NCBI GenBank assembly: GCA_964558465.1
Contig: CAZLEF010000033.1
Span: forward strand, 1-64,000
DNA from: JACJYC01 sp964558465
Lineage (GTDB): Bacteria; Bacteroidota; Bacteroidia; Chitinophagales; Saprospiraceae
DNA length: 64,000 bases
Reading direction: 5' to 3'
Part shown: positions 18,090 to 27,223 of the stretch, in pieces
Position numbering within the stretch: position 1 is the stretch's first letter
Layout: every line of letters starts with the position of its first letter
Notes under the pieces: model-generated
What the model was told of the DNA's origin: nothing
The model's input: only the letters and a program-made list of their open reading frames with translations
The model's database searches: none
Program-made: the position numbers and the translations under genes

Positions 18090-18250
18090 GGGGAGAGGAT
18101 TTGAGGACCCTTTGGAGGAGGATGCGAAGATGCAAAGCCGCTCGTTTCGAATCCTCGAATAAACCATATTGAAGACAGATAGACGTCAACTTTATTTAAA
18201 ATCATAGGATAAATTCCAAATAAAATTGATTAACAAATAAAGTGATTTTT

Positions 18251-18358
18251 TTTCACCACATAAGTCACATAAGAACACATAGAATGTTCGTAATTGGCCA
18301 ATGCCATCGGCATTGGCCAATTACTTCTTATGTTTTCTATGTATCTTATGTGGTGAAA
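18251..18358. repeat. Nested inverted repeat (outer 14 bp, inner 15 bp)
   Basis: The outer arms TTTCACCACATAAG (18251-18264) and 18345-18358 are perfectly complementary. The inner arms TAATTGGCCAATGCC (18291-18305) and 18309-18323 are perfectly complementary around an ATC loop. Between them are partial copies of CACATAAG. The rest of the 388-nt gap between the Fe-S carrier and DUF2911 genes (18090-18250, 18359-18477) shows nothing recognisable. Confidence 0.9.
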
Positions 18359-18477
18359 ATATCCATGTGTCGCCAGGATGCGAAGCCATCCTGTTCTGGA
18401 GAAATATAATTAAAGCCTGGACGGATTCTTTTAATACGCATACGCATCTTCAAAATGACAAACCAATTGCAATACCG

Positions 18478-19347
18478 ATGAAAAACATCATCCTCACCAT
18501 CCTGTTATTATGGTTGGGACACCCATCCTTCGCCCAGTTCGGGCTGCCGCATTTGAGCCCGAAAGCGGGGGTTTCAGCGACGGTCGGTCTGACCAAAATT
18601 GAAATTGATTATTCCAGCCCGGCCGTCCGGGGCAGAGAAATCTGGGGTAACCTGGTACCCTGGGACCAGGTCTGGCGGGCAGGGGCCAACATGCCGACCG
18701 TCATTATGATCGATAACGACGTCCGGATCGGCGGAAAGACCCTCCCGAAAGGCAGTTACGCTTTTTTCATCATCCCGAAGGCCAAAGGCCCCTGGACGGT
18801 CATCTTTAATACGGACCATCAACAATGGGGCGCCTACCGCTATGATGAAGGGAAGGATATGGTCCGGGTGGAGGTGGAAGCCGAAAACACCAAAGAACCC
18901 GTTGAATATTTGCGGTACGCCATTGAAAATTATTCGGTTGAAAAAGGAGCCTTTTCAATGGTATGGGAAAAAAAGAAACTGACCGTGCCCTTTTCCATCG
19001 ACACCAAAAAAATGGCGTTGGCCAATATTGCAGTAAGCCTCGATACCATACGACAGGACGAAAAATGGCTGGTACACGGTTATGCTGCCGAATACCATCT
19101 GATGAACCAGGGCGATCCGGCGGCAGCCCTGAAACACTCCTCAGAGGCGGTAAAACTTATGCCCAATGTATGGGGGTACTGGATTCACGCCAGGGTCCTT
19201 GCATGGAATAAAAAGTATGCCGAAGCGCTTGCCGCACTTCCAAAAATGGAAACCGCCAGCCATACCAACAAGGACGAAACCTTCTATTACAACCAGCTCC
19301 TCAGGAATGTGAACGCGGCAAAAGCAGAATGGATTTCGAAACGGTGA
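18478..19347 (+). CDS. Secreted DUF2911 protein with C-terminal TPR-like region
   Basis: A 289-residue protein with a signal peptide (MKNIILTILLLWLGHPSFAQ). Residues about 25-165 are a DUF2911 domain: LSPKAGVSATVGLTKIEIDYSSPAVRGREIWG, VWRAGANMPTVI, LPKGSYAFFIIPKAKGPWTVIFN. Residues about 190-285 are helical and TPR-like (MNQGDPAAALKHSSEAVKLMPN). The function of the family is unknown. The frame is open further upstream, but the ATG at 18478 gives the signal peptide. The FAD monooxygenase gene starts 13 nt after its stop, so the two are probably cotranscribed. Confidence 0.9.
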   Translation: MKNIILTILLLWLGHPSFAQFGLPHLSPKAGVSATVGLTKIEIDYSSPAVRGREIWGNLVPWDQVWRAGANMPTVIMIDNDVRIGGKTLPKGSYAFFIIPKAKGPWTVIFNTDHQQWGAYRYDEGKDMVRVEVEAENTKEPVEYLRYAIENYSVEKGAFSMVWEKKKLTVPFSIDTKKMALANIAVSLDTIRQDEKWLVHGYAAEYHLMNQGDPAAALKHSSEAVKLMPNVWGYWIHARVLAWNKKYAEALAALPKMETASHTNKDETFYYNQLLRNVNAAKAEWISKR

Positions 19348-19360
19348 ACAGGATTGTTAT

Positions 19361-20509
19361 ATGGACGCTCAATTCACCATCCTGGGCGGGGGCATTGCCG
19401 GCTTATGCGCGGGCATTGCCCTCCGCAACCTGGGCATCAAAGCTGCCATCTTTGAAGCGTCGCCTGAAATCAAACCCGTTGGCGCGGGGCTGGCACTGGC
19501 CGCCAATGCGATGAAGGCGTTCCACCATCTGGGGATTGCGGACGAAGTCATCCGGGCCGGACGACAATTGAAACAATTTACCATCTACGACGAATCCGGC
19601 AACCCCATTACCCTAACCGATGCGGATGCCTTGAGTCAAAAACACGGCATCAGTAATTTTGCCATCCACAGGGCTGATTTACATCGGGTTTTATGGTCAA
19701 AACTGGACGCAGACCAGATTATGACGGGCAAACGGTCGACCGGGATTGAAACCACCGCCGACGGTTACCGGATCACTTTTGACGACAACACGACCTGGGA
19801 TACCCAATACGTGATTGCAGCGGATGGTATCCATTCGCCAGTCCGCAGTCAGGTAGCACCCGATAGCCGCCTGCGTTATGCCGGGTATACCTGCTGGCGT
19901 GGGATCGTGGACAATACGGAGCTTCAGATTTCCGAAACATCAGAGACCTGGGGCCGCAACGGGCGTTTCGGAATCGTTCCGCTGCCCGGCAACCGGATCT
20001 ACTGGTTCGCCTGCAAAAACGCCCCTCCTAATGATCTGGCGCTGAAACAGTACAAATCCGAAGACATTTACGCGATCTTCCGTAAATTCCACCGCCCGGT
20101 CGGAGACATTATCCGTGCGACAAAGGACGAAAATATCATCTGGAACGACATCTGTGACCTGGAACCCCTGCGGCAATATGCATTTGGCAACCTCGTCCTG
20201 ATCGGCGACGCCGCACATGCCACCACCCCGAATATGGGTCAGGGCGCCTGCCAGGCCATCGAGGACGCGGTTTTTCTGGCCGAATGCCTGCGCAAAAATT
20301 CGATCGTTTCCCATGCGTTCCAGGTTTTCGAAAAAATGCGCCTGAAAAGAACGCATTATATCGTCCGGCAATCCTGGCGACTGGGCAGGATCGCACAATT
20401 GGAAAACCCGTTTTTGGCGGGCGTCCGGAACGCTGTTTTTCGTTTGTTGCCGCGCAGGATCAATGAAATGCAACTGGAAAAATTGTACGACGTTGATTTT
20501 AATGCCTGA
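19361..20509 (+). CDS. FAD-dependent monooxygenase
   Basis: A 382-residue class A flavoprotein monooxygenase of the PHBH/UbiH/TetX-like fold. The Rossmann dinucleotide motif GGGIAGL is at residues 9-15. A middle AADGIHSPVR matches the DG motif for FAD and NAD(P)H, and GDAAHATTPNMGQGACQAIEDA (Gly282-Asp283) binds the FAD ribityl chain. The substrate is not predictable; small aromatic or antibiotic-like substrates are typical. It follows the DUF2911 gene by 13 nt. Confidence 0.9.
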   Translation: MDAQFTILGGGIAGLCAGIALRNLGIKAAIFEASPEIKPVGAGLALAANAMKAFHHLGIADEVIRAGRQLKQFTIYDESGNPITLTDADALSQKHGISNFAIHRADLHRVLWSKLDADQIMTGKRSTGIETTADGYRITFDDNTTWDTQYVIAADGIHSPVRSQVAPDSRLRYAGYTCWRGIVDNTELQISETSETWGRNGRFGIVPLPGNRIYWFACKNAPPNDLALKQYKSEDIYAIFRKFHRPVGDIIRATKDENIIWNDICDLEPLRQYAFGNLVLIGDAAHATTPNMGQGACQAIEDAVFLAECLRKNSIVSHAFQVFEKMRLKRTHYIVRQSWRLGRIAQLENPFLAGVRNAVFRLLPRRINEMQLEKLYDVDFNA

Positions 20510-20628
20510 ATTTAACCGTTTGTTCTGGTCAGAAAGGTGGATAAATCCAATTTGGCTCGAAGGGTTGGTTTTTACCTTGTTGTTCTTGTTTTCCAGATAC
20601 AATTATATACCTTTACAGAGGGACCAAT

Positions 20629-20700
20629 ACTTAGGGCGCAACTCGAAGTTGCACCCTAAGTTATACGGCACTTAGGGCGTATCTTGAAGTTGCACCTTAA
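20629..20700. repeat. Two tandem ACTTAGGGCG...TGCACCCTAAG palindromic elements
   Basis: Copy 1 (20629-20661) is a hairpin whose arms are ACTTAGGGCGCAACT and AGTTGCACCCTAAGT. Copy 2 (20670-20700) is a decayed version with TTAGGGCGTATCTTGAAG. They lie just upstream of the penicillin acylase gene. Confidence 0.85.
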
Positions 20701-20720
20701 ATTCAAAACCAGAAACCGCT

Positions 20721-23135
20721 ATGAACCAACTCCTCCGCCTCTTTATTTCCTTATGCTGCTTATTTGCCGGCATCCAACTGCCGGCCCAAACCCTCCACCT
20801 CCCCGGCCTCGAACAACCCGTTGAGATCATCACCGACGCCTGGGGCGTGCCCCATATCTACGCCCGGACCGAGGCCGACCTGTTTTTTGCCCAGGGTTTT
20901 TGCGCCGCTCGCGACCGGCTCTTCCAGTTTGAGGTCTGGCGGCGGCAGGCTACCGGTACCGTGGCGGAAATCCTTGGCCCCCGCGAACTGAAACGGGATA
21001 TCGGCGCCCGGCTCTTTCAATTCCGGGGCGATATGAAAAAGGAAATGGCGCATTACCACCCGCACGGCGAACTGATTATTACTGCCTACGTCCGCGGGGT
21101 AAACGCCTATATCGAACGGACCGAAAAGGATCCGTCCCTGCTCCCGTTGGAATTTCGTTTGCTGAATATCAAACCCGGCAAATGGACGCCCGAGGTAGTC
21201 ATCTCCCGCCACCAGGGCCTTCTGGGCAATGTTGAACAAGAACTGGACATCGCCCGCCTGACCGTTAAAGCCGGTGCGGAAAACGTCAAAAAATGGATCT
21301 GGTTTCACCCCAATGACCCGAACCTGACCATCGACCCCCGGATCGACCGCGACCTGCTTTTTCAGGACGTTCTGGGGCTGTATAAAGCCTTCCGCCGGCC
21401 GGTGGCCTTCAAACCGGAAGACCTGGTTGCCGACGTAAGAAACCCGGATGAAGCGGCTTACCGCGACATGGCCGCCCGGGACGAACAGGATTTTGAAACC
21501 GCGCAAAAGAACCGTTACGGCCGGATCGGATCGAACAACTGGGTGGTCAGCGGCGACCGGACGGAAACGGGTTTTCCCATCATGGCCAACGACCCCCACC
21601 GGGCGCAGGCCGTCCCGTCCCTGCGGTACATCGCCCACCTCGTCGGACCGGGCTGGAACGTGATCGGCGGCGGCGAACCGGAAATCCCCGGCATCTCCAT
21701 CGGCCATAACGAATACGGGGCCTGGGGCCTGACCATCTTTTCCACCGACGCGGAAGATCTGTACGTGTACCGCACCCATCCCGATAACCCCAACCAATAC
21801 GAATATAAAGGCCATTGGGAAAATATGGTCATCCTCCGCGATACCATCCCGGTCAAGGGCCAAAACCCGGAGATCGTGGAGCTGAAATACACCCGCCACG
21901 GGCCTGTGACCTACCAGGATGCTGCCAAAAACCAGGCATTTGCCGTGCGCTGCGGCTGGCTCGAAGTGGGGTCTTCGCCGTACCTGGCCAGCCTGCGGAT
22001 GGGACAAGCCCGGAATTGGGAAGAATTCCGTGAAGCCTGCCGCTACAGTTATATCCCGGCCGAAAACATGGTCTGGGCCGACCGCGAGGGTCATATTGGC
22101 TGGCAGGCCGTGGGCATCACCCCGGTCCGGCCAGGGTTCAGCGGGTTGGTCCCGGTTTGGGGGGACGGGGGGCGCGAATGGGCCGGTTACCTGCCCGTCA
22201 AAGCGCGGCCGTACCTGGAAGACCCGGATTGCGGATATATCGCCACCGCCAACGAAAACGTGACCCCCGGGGATTATCCGTTCCCCGATGCGCTGGGCTT
22301 CAATTGGTCGGACCCCTATCGCGGGAACCGCATTCGGGAAGTTCTGGGTTCGGGCAGAAAACATAGTCTGACGGATATGGCCCAATTGCAAACGGATTAC
22401 CAGAGCCTGCCGGCAAGATCGTTGGTCCCTTTGCTGAAAGCCCTGGATTTTACCGACCCCATGGTGGAAAAAGCCAGGCGCCTGTTGCTGGAATGGGACC
22501 AGGTATTGGCCCCGCATTCCGTTCCTGCCGGCATCTTCCACGCCTGGGAAATGGCCCTGACCGCTAAAGTGGAAACGTTGCTCGTCCCGGCTGAATACCG
22601 GGCAAACGTCGGCCTGCAAACGTGGACCGTCCTGGAAATCCTGGCCCTTCCTGACGGGAAATTCGGTCCGGACCCTGTGCAAGGCCGCAATCAATTTGTC
22701 GCTTCCGCACTGGAAGAAGCCGTAGCCGGCCTGAAACAAAAATTGGGTCCGGATATGACCCGGTGGATGTTGGGCCAGGCTGCTTACCGGCATGTTTTAT
22801 TGCGCCATCCGCTGAGCAATGCGGTGAAAGAAGAGGTGCGCAGGAAACTGGAGGTCGGACCTGCTCCCCGGGGCGGCAACGGCAATACCGTCAACATGAC
22901 CGGCGACGGGGATAACCAGACCCACGGCGCCTCCTTTCGCATGATTTCCGACCTGAGCGACTGGGATCGCTGCCTCTCAACCAACACACCCGGCCAATCC
23001 GGCGACCCGGACAGCCCGTTTTACCGGAATCTTTTTGATATTTGGGCGAAAGACCAGTATTTCCCGTTGTTTTTTAGCCGGGAAAAAGTGGAAAGTGTGG
23101 AAGCGGGGAGATTGGAGTTGAAACCTGGTTCCTGA
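20721..23135 (+). CDS. Penicillin acylase family protein
   Basis: An 804-residue Ntn hydrolase with a signal peptide (about 1-22, ending LPAQ). Like other family members it should be cut by autoprocessing into alpha and beta chains. Ser271 of GSNNWVVSG becomes the N-terminal nucleophile of the beta chain. Other family marks are WGVPHIYARTEADLFFAQGF near the start, MANDPHR, GIPEPGISIGHN-like GEPEIPGISIGHNEYGAWGLT, and GDGDNQTHGASFRMISDL near the end. Periplasmic hydrolysis of an amide such as a beta-lactam or an acyl-homoserine lactone is possible; the substrate is not known. Confidence 0.93.
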   Translation: MNQLLRLFISLCCLFAGIQLPAQTLHLPGLEQPVEIITDAWGVPHIYARTEADLFFAQGFCAARDRLFQFEVWRRQATGTVAEILGPRELKRDIGARLFQFRGDMKKEMAHYHPHGELIITAYVRGVNAYIERTEKDPSLLPLEFRLLNIKPGKWTPEVVISRHQGLLGNVEQELDIARLTVKAGAENVKKWIWFHPNDPNLTIDPRIDRDLLFQDVLGLYKAFRRPVAFKPEDLVADVRNPDEAAYRDMAARDEQDFETAQKNRYGRIGSNNWVVSGDRTETGFPIMANDPHRAQAVPSLRYIAHLVGPGWNVIGGGEPEIPGISIGHNEYGAWGLTIFSTDAEDLYVYRTHPDNPNQYEYKGHWENMVILRDTIPVKGQNPEIVELKYTRHGPVTYQDAAKNQAFAVRCGWLEVGSSPYLASLRMGQARNWEEFREACRYSYIPAENMVWADREGHIGWQAVGITPVRPGFSGLVPVWGDGGREWAGYLPVKARPYLEDPDCGYIATANENVTPGDYPFPDALGFNWSDPYRGNRIREVLGSGRKHSLTDMAQLQTDYQSLPARSLVPLLKALDFTDPMVEKARRLLLEWDQVLAPHSVPAGIFHAWEMALTAKVETLLVPAEYRANVGLQTWTVLEILALPDGKFGPDPVQGRNQFVASALEEAVAGLKQKLGPDMTRWMLGQAAYRHVLLRHPLSNAVKEEVRRKLEVGPAPRGGNGNTVNMTGDGDNQTHGASFRMISDLSDWDRCLSTNTPGQSGDPDSPFYRNLFDIWAKDQYFPLFFSREKVESVEAGRLELKPGS

Positions 23136-23185
23136 TTGACCACTCAGAACACTTGGGAACACTAAGGCGCCGGCTGGGGAGGAAC

Positions 23186-23297
23186 CGAGGAATTGAGGAA
23201 TCGAGGAATTGAGGAAATTTACTTCCTTCATTCCAGGTATGCTTCGGTCATCCATCACCAACTGCCCACGCCTGTGGCGCTGCCAACTGCCAACTCA
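23186..23297. repeat. GAGGAATTGAGGAATC and CCAACTGCC repeats between convergent genes
   Basis: GAGGAATTGAGGAATCGAGG units at 23186-23216, then a short CTGCCAACTGCCAACTC block at 23278-23297 next to the hemF stop codon. The GAGGAATTGAGG family is also found around the tRNA cluster and at 31857-31895. Confidence 0.85.
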
Positions 23298-23300
23298 ATA

Positions 23301-24200
23301 TCAAGAGTGGGGCGCCCAATCAATATCCTTTCTCAACAAATTCCGGGTTTCTTCTTCCCTGGATCCGGCTTGGGTCACAAAATCATATTCCCAGGCTGCC
23401 ATCGGAGGCAGGCTCATCAATATGGATTCCGTGCGGCCTTCGGTGTCCAGCCCGAATTTGGTGCCTTTGTCATACACCAGATTGAATTCGACATAACGCC
23501 CCCGGCGCAGGTATTGCCACTGTTTTTCCCGCTCGCCGAATGGTTTTTCCTTGTGTTTGTTGAGGAAGGAAACGTATAGCGGAGCAAAAGCCCGGCCGAC
23601 ATCCTGTACGAAGGCAAAACGTTGTTCTTTTGTGAAACCGGGTTCTCCGGACAGGCGGTCGAAAAAGATTCCGCCGATTCCGCGGGTTTCATTCCGGTGA
23701 CGGATAAAAAAATAATCGTCGGCCCATTTTTTAAAGGCGGGATAATAACCGGCGTGGTGACGGTCGCAAACCTGTTTAAGGGTCCGGTGGAAAACCCTTG
23801 CGTCTTCGGGGTCGGCGTAATGCGGCGTCAGGTCGATCCCGCCGCCAAACCACCAGGTCCCGTTGTCCATTTCAAAATACCGCACATTCATATGGATGAT
23901 GGGCGTATTGGGATTGGAAGGATGCAGCACGATGGAAACGCCTGTGGCAAGGAACCGGCCCGGTGAAACCTTAAGCGCCGAAGTGATCTTTTCCGGCATG
24001 GGGCCGTGTACGGCCGAAAAATTGACGCCGCCTTTCTCAATATGGCGGCCATGGATCACCCGGGTATAACCATAACCGCCGGCGGGGCGCTCCCAATAAT
24101 CTTCCCTGAAAAGCCCTTGTCCGTCCGCATTTTCCAGCTGAAGGCAAATATCCTGCTGAAGCTCCCTGAACCAGGGGATGATGGTGGATTTGTCCGGCAT
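23301..24200 (-). CDS. hemF: Oxygen-dependent coproporphyrinogen III oxidase
   Basis: A 299-residue cytoplasmic enzyme of heme synthesis. It decarboxylates two propionates of coproporphyrinogen III to give protoporphyrinogen IX, using O2. Hallmarks are FREDYWERPAGGYGYTRVIHG, GVNFSAVHGPMP, HPSNPNTPIIHMNVRYFE, WWFGGGIDLTPHYADPEDARVFH, and the C-terminal RGRYVEFNLVYDKGTKFGL followed by ESILMSLPPMAAWEYD. The use of the oxygen-dependent form suggests an aerobic lifestyle. It is the last gene of a probable operon with rsmE and the DUF4159 gene. Confidence 0.96.
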   Translation of the reverse strand: MPDKSTIIPWFRELQQDICLQLENADGQGLFREDYWERPAGGYGYTRVIHGRHIEKGGVNFSAVHGPMPEKITSALKVSPGRFLATGVSIVLHPSNPNTPIIHMNVRYFEMDNGTWWFGGGIDLTPHYADPEDARVFHRTLKQVCDRHHAGYYPAFKKWADDYFFIRHRNETRGIGGIFFDRLSGEPGFTKEQRFAFVQDVGRAFAPLYVSFLNKHKEKPFGEREKQWQYLRRGRYVEFNLVYDKGTKFGLDTEGRTESILMSLPPMAAWEYDFVTQAGSREEETRNLLRKDIDWAPHS

Positions 24201-24262
24201 TTTTTGAATGCAAACCTACCTGTTTACAGGTTAGATGTGGTCAGAAGAATGTCAAAATACCG

Positions 24263-24919
24263 CTATTGACCAAAAACAAACTGCAAAATATTGGCGCCCA
24301 TGCGCAAAGCAAGCTGCCGCAGTTCTTCCGGATCCTTGTGTACTTCCTGGTCTTCCCATCCGTCTCCCAGGTCGCATTCGTAAGAGTAAAAGCAAACCAG
24401 CCGGTCTTCTATAAAAAGGCCGAATCCTTGCGGAGGTTTATCGTCGTGTTGATGAATTTTGGGCAAGCCGTTCTTAAACTCAAATTTCTGGTGGTAGATC
24501 GGATGCTGGAAGGGCAGTTCAACAAATTCCTGATCCGGGAATACTTTTTTCATGGCCACCCGGATATAGGGGTCCATGCCGTAGTTGTCGTCGATATGGA
24601 GAAAACCGCCCGCCATCAGGTAATTGCGCAGGTTTTCGGCATCCGCGTCTGAAAAAAGGACGTTGCCGTGGCCGGTCATGTGCACAAAAGGATAGTTGAA
24701 CAATTCGGCGCTGCCCACCTCCACAATCGAAAAATCAGGGTCGATATTGGCGCCCAGGTTCTGGTTGGCAAACCTGGACAAATTGGGCAGGGCAGTGGGG
24801 TTGGCGTACCAGTCGCCTGCAGCATATTTGAGCAAACCCAGCTTCAGGGTGGGCGCCTGACCGGATCTGAACGACAATAAGCTCATTCCAAAGGCAACAA
24901 TCAAAAAAATGCGGATCAT
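24263..24919 (-). CDS. Secreted DUF4159 protein
   Basis: A 218-residue protein with a signal peptide (MIRIFLIVAFGMSLLSFRSGQA). The DUF4159 domain, a glutamine-amidotransferase-like fold, is evident from KYAAGDWYANPTALPNLSRF, PFVHMTGHGNVLFSDADAENLRNYLMAGGFLHIDDNYGMD and ELPFQHPIYH. Its role is unknown. Its start overlaps the stop of rsmE by 4 nt (ATGA), which shows translational coupling with that gene. Confidence 0.9.
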   Translation of the reverse strand: MIRIFLIVAFGMSLLSFRSGQAPTLKLGLLKYAAGDWYANPTALPNLSRFANQNLGANIDPDFSIVEVGSAELFNYPFVHMTGHGNVLFSDADAENLRNYLMAGGFLHIDDNYGMDPYIRVAMKKVFPDQEFVELPFQHPIYHQKFEFKNGLPKIHQHDDKPPQGFGLFIEDRLVCFYSYECDLGDGWEDQEVHKDPEELRQLALRMGANILQFVFGQ

Positions 24920-25638
24920 AAAACGGTTTTTTCCTGGTTATTGAGATGGATCAGACTGATCGTGTGGACGGCCGCAATGCCGGCGGTTTCGGTGCGCAGG
25001 CGGGTCGGCCCCAAACTGACGGGTTGAAATCCGGCCTCCAGAGCCATTCGGATCTCCCGGGGGTGAAAATCCCCTTCCGGACCTATCAGGATACAAACGC
25101 TTGCGCCCGGCGTACAGTTGCCGGGCAAATAATTTTTTTGTTGGTGATCGACGTACGCAATGAACCGCTGGGTTTCCTGTGCTGAATGGACAAACGATTT
25201 AAACGGGGTAAGCGGGTTCAGTTTCGGCAACCGGGCCTGGAGGGATTGTTTCATGGCAGAGACGAGGATTTTTTCCAGGCGGCCGGTCCGGAGTTTATCG
25301 CGTTCCGACCGTTCGCAGGCCAGGGGCGTGATCTCGTCCACGCCGATCTCCGTGGCTTTTTCCAGGAGCCATTCAAAGCGCTCGGTTTGTTTGGGAGGGG
25401 CTACGGCCAGGTGGAGGTAATACGGCCGGGGATCCTGCGCCTGACGCGAAAGAATCTGCACCCGGCACCGTTTACGGTCCGCCTCCAGGAGGACTGCTTC
25501 ATAAAAAAAGCCGGCCCCGTCCACCAGTTGGATGGCGTCGCCAGGGCGTTTGCGCAGGACCTGCACGCAATGGCGCGCTTCGTCCTCCGGAAGGTCTGCC
25601 AGGTCGCCTTCGATATCCGGAACAAAAAATAATTGCAT
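24916..25638 (-). CDS. rsmE: 16S rRNA m3U1498 methyltransferase
   Basis: A 240-residue SPOUT-class methyltransferase that methylates N3 of U1498 in 16S rRNA. The N-terminal PUA-like part has DEARHCVQVLRKRPGDAIQLVDGAG. The C-terminal knotted SAM-binding part has ERFEWLLEKATEIGVDEITPLACERSER, LIGPEGDFHPREIRMAL and VSLGPTRLRTETAGIAAVH. These are classic RsmE motifs. It heads the operon with the DUF4159 and hemF genes and is divergent from rseP. Confidence 0.96.
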   Translation of the reverse strand: MQLFFVPDIEGDLADLPEDEARHCVQVLRKRPGDAIQLVDGAGFFYEAVLLEADRKRCRVQILSRQAQDPRPYYLHLAVAPPKQTERFEWLLEKATEIGVDEITPLACERSERDKLRTGRLEKILVSAMKQSLQARLPKLNPLTPFKSFVHSAQETQRFIAYVDHQQKNYLPGNCTPGASVCILIGPEGDFHPREIRMALEAGFQPVSLGPTRLRTETAGIAAVHTISLIHLNNQEKTVL

Positions 25639-25673
25639 AACGGCGTAAAATTAAGGATTAAAAATAAACTCCT

Positions 25674-25681
25674 TACCTTTG
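25674..25681 (+). promoter_or_regulatory. TAnnTTTG promoter box for rseP
   Basis: TACCTTTG matches the Bacteroidota -7 consensus, 59 nt upstream of the rseP start codon. Confidence 0.55.
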
Positions 25682-25740
25682 CGGGCCCTTATGCAACATT
25701 GGGGGGCAAAATGCTGTTTCTGTTTTAATAAAATTAGCAT

Positions 25741-27078
25741 ATGGAATATGTAGTAATGGTGGGCCAGTTAATGCTGAGCTTATCCATTCTGATCGTTTTA
25801 CACGAGATGGGGCACTTTCTGCCCGCGCGCTGGTTCAAAACAAGGGTGGAGAAGTTCTATTTGTTTTTTGACCCCTGGTTTTCCCTTTTCAAGAAAAAAA
25901 TCGGCGACACCGAATACGGGATCGGCTGGCTTCCGCTCGGCGGTTATGTCAAGATCAGCGGGATGGTGGATGAGAGCTTTGATACGGAACAATTGAAACA
26001 GGAACCCCAACCCTGGGAATTCCGTTCGAAACCTGCCTGGCAAAGACTGATCATCATGCTGGGTGGCGTGACCGTCAATTTTCTGCTGGGTTTTCTGTTA
26101 TACGCCATGTTTCTCTGGATCTGGGGCGAAGAATACCTGCCTGCCCAAAACGTAAAATACGGTATTTATGCCGATTCGCTGGGTATGGACATGGGGCTTC
26201 GCGACGGTGACAAGATCCTGTCGGTGGACGGCCGGCCGTTTGAAAAATTTAACGACCGGGAGATCATCCGGGCCGTTGTCATCAACAGCGCCGATCAACT
26301 TGAGGTGGAGCGGGACGGCCAACGGGTAACGATTCCCATCGATGAAAAATTTGTCGGCATTTTATCCAGTTACGACAATAAGGACAAGGCGCTTTTCGGC
26401 CCCAGGTACCCTTTTGTTGTGGAAAAAGTGACAGCGGGCGAACCGGCAGACAAAGCAGGCCTCAAAGCCGGAGACCGGATCATTTCCCTGAATGGCCGGC
26501 CTACGGAGTACGTTCATGAATTTCAGCGGTTGGCATCCCAATTCAAAGGGAAAACCATCGAGATCGGTTATCTGCGCGGACCGGATACTTCCAGCGTTTC
26601 CCTGACCCTTTCCAAAACGGGCACGATCGGGGTTCAACGCTATTCGATTTTCAAATTTTACGAGCCGGCCTACGAGAAATATTCTTTTGCACAGGCCATA
26701 CCAGCGGGTTTTGCCAAAGGTTGGGGGTTCCTTGGGGATCAGGTCAAAGCCTTCCAGAAGATGTTCCAGGGCAAGATCAAAGCCTCCGAAAGCCTCGGCG
26801 GTTTCGCCACCATCGGAAGCCTTTTTGGCGCCGAATGGGAATGGGGCCATTTCTGGCGAATGACGGCCATTTTGTCGCTGATCCTGGCCTTTATGAATTT
26901 ATTGCCGATTCCCGCTCTCGACGGCGGCCACGTGATGTTCTTGCTGTACGAGGTGGTCACCGGCCGGAAACTGAGCGATAAATTTATGGAAACCGCTACC
27001 ATGATCGGGTTTATCCTGGTGATCGGCCTGGTACTGTACGCCAACGGGCTTGATTTTTTCAGGTGGTTTAATAAATAG
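25741..27078 (+). CDS. rseP: RIP metalloprotease RseP (site-2 protease)
   Basis: A 445-residue inner-membrane zinc protease that cuts transmembrane segments, for example of anti-sigma factors. The zinc motif HEMGH is at residues 21-25 in the first helix. The third ligand is Asp394 in LLPIPALDGGH. Two periplasmic PDZ-like regions lie between (about 130-300, with GLKAGDRIISLNGRP). Four hydrophobic segments are visible. It could process the FecR-type anti-sigma factor encoded at 8520-9539, though nothing in the sequence shows this directly. Confidence 0.95.
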   Translation: MEYVVMVGQLMLSLSILIVLHEMGHFLPARWFKTRVEKFYLFFDPWFSLFKKKIGDTEYGIGWLPLGGYVKISGMVDESFDTEQLKQEPQPWEFRSKPAWQRLIIMLGGVTVNFLLGFLLYAMFLWIWGEEYLPAQNVKYGIYADSLGMDMGLRDGDKILSVDGRPFEKFNDREIIRAVVINSADQLEVERDGQRVTIPIDEKFVGILSSYDNKDKALFGPRYPFVVEKVTAGEPADKAGLKAGDRIISLNGRPTEYVHEFQRLASQFKGKTIEIGYLRGPDTSSVSLTLSKTGTIGVQRYSIFKFYEPAYEKYSFAQAIPAGFAKGWGFLGDQVKAFQKMFQGKIKASESLGGFATIGSLFGAEWEWGHFWRMTAILSLILAFMNLLPIPALDGGHVMFLLYEVVTGRKLSDKFMETATMIGFILVIGLVLYANGLDFFRWFNK

Positions 27079-27122
27079 GCCTGAATAAATTGCGTCCGGC
27101 GAGAAAAAAGCTGCGCACACTA

Positions 27123-27153
27123 TTGCGTAAAACCAATTTTCCTCCTACTTTTG
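27123..27153 (+). promoter_or_regulatory. Promoter of the tRNA-Leu cluster
   Basis: TTG at 27123-27125 and TACTTTTG at 27146-27153 are separated by 20 nt. This is a full match to the Bacteroidota promoter form TTG-N17-23-TAnnTTTG, 70 nt upstream of the first tRNA-like gene. Confidence 0.65.
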
Positions 27154-27223
27154 CATCCGCGCAAAAAATGAGGAATCGAGGAATCGAATGTTGAGGAATC
27201 AGTTCCTCAAAAAAAAGCAGCCG

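Noticed and set aside
20760..22793. A 677-codon frame opposite the penicillin acylase
   Set aside because: It is the high-GC antisense shadow of a clearly assigned enzyme and resembles no protein family.
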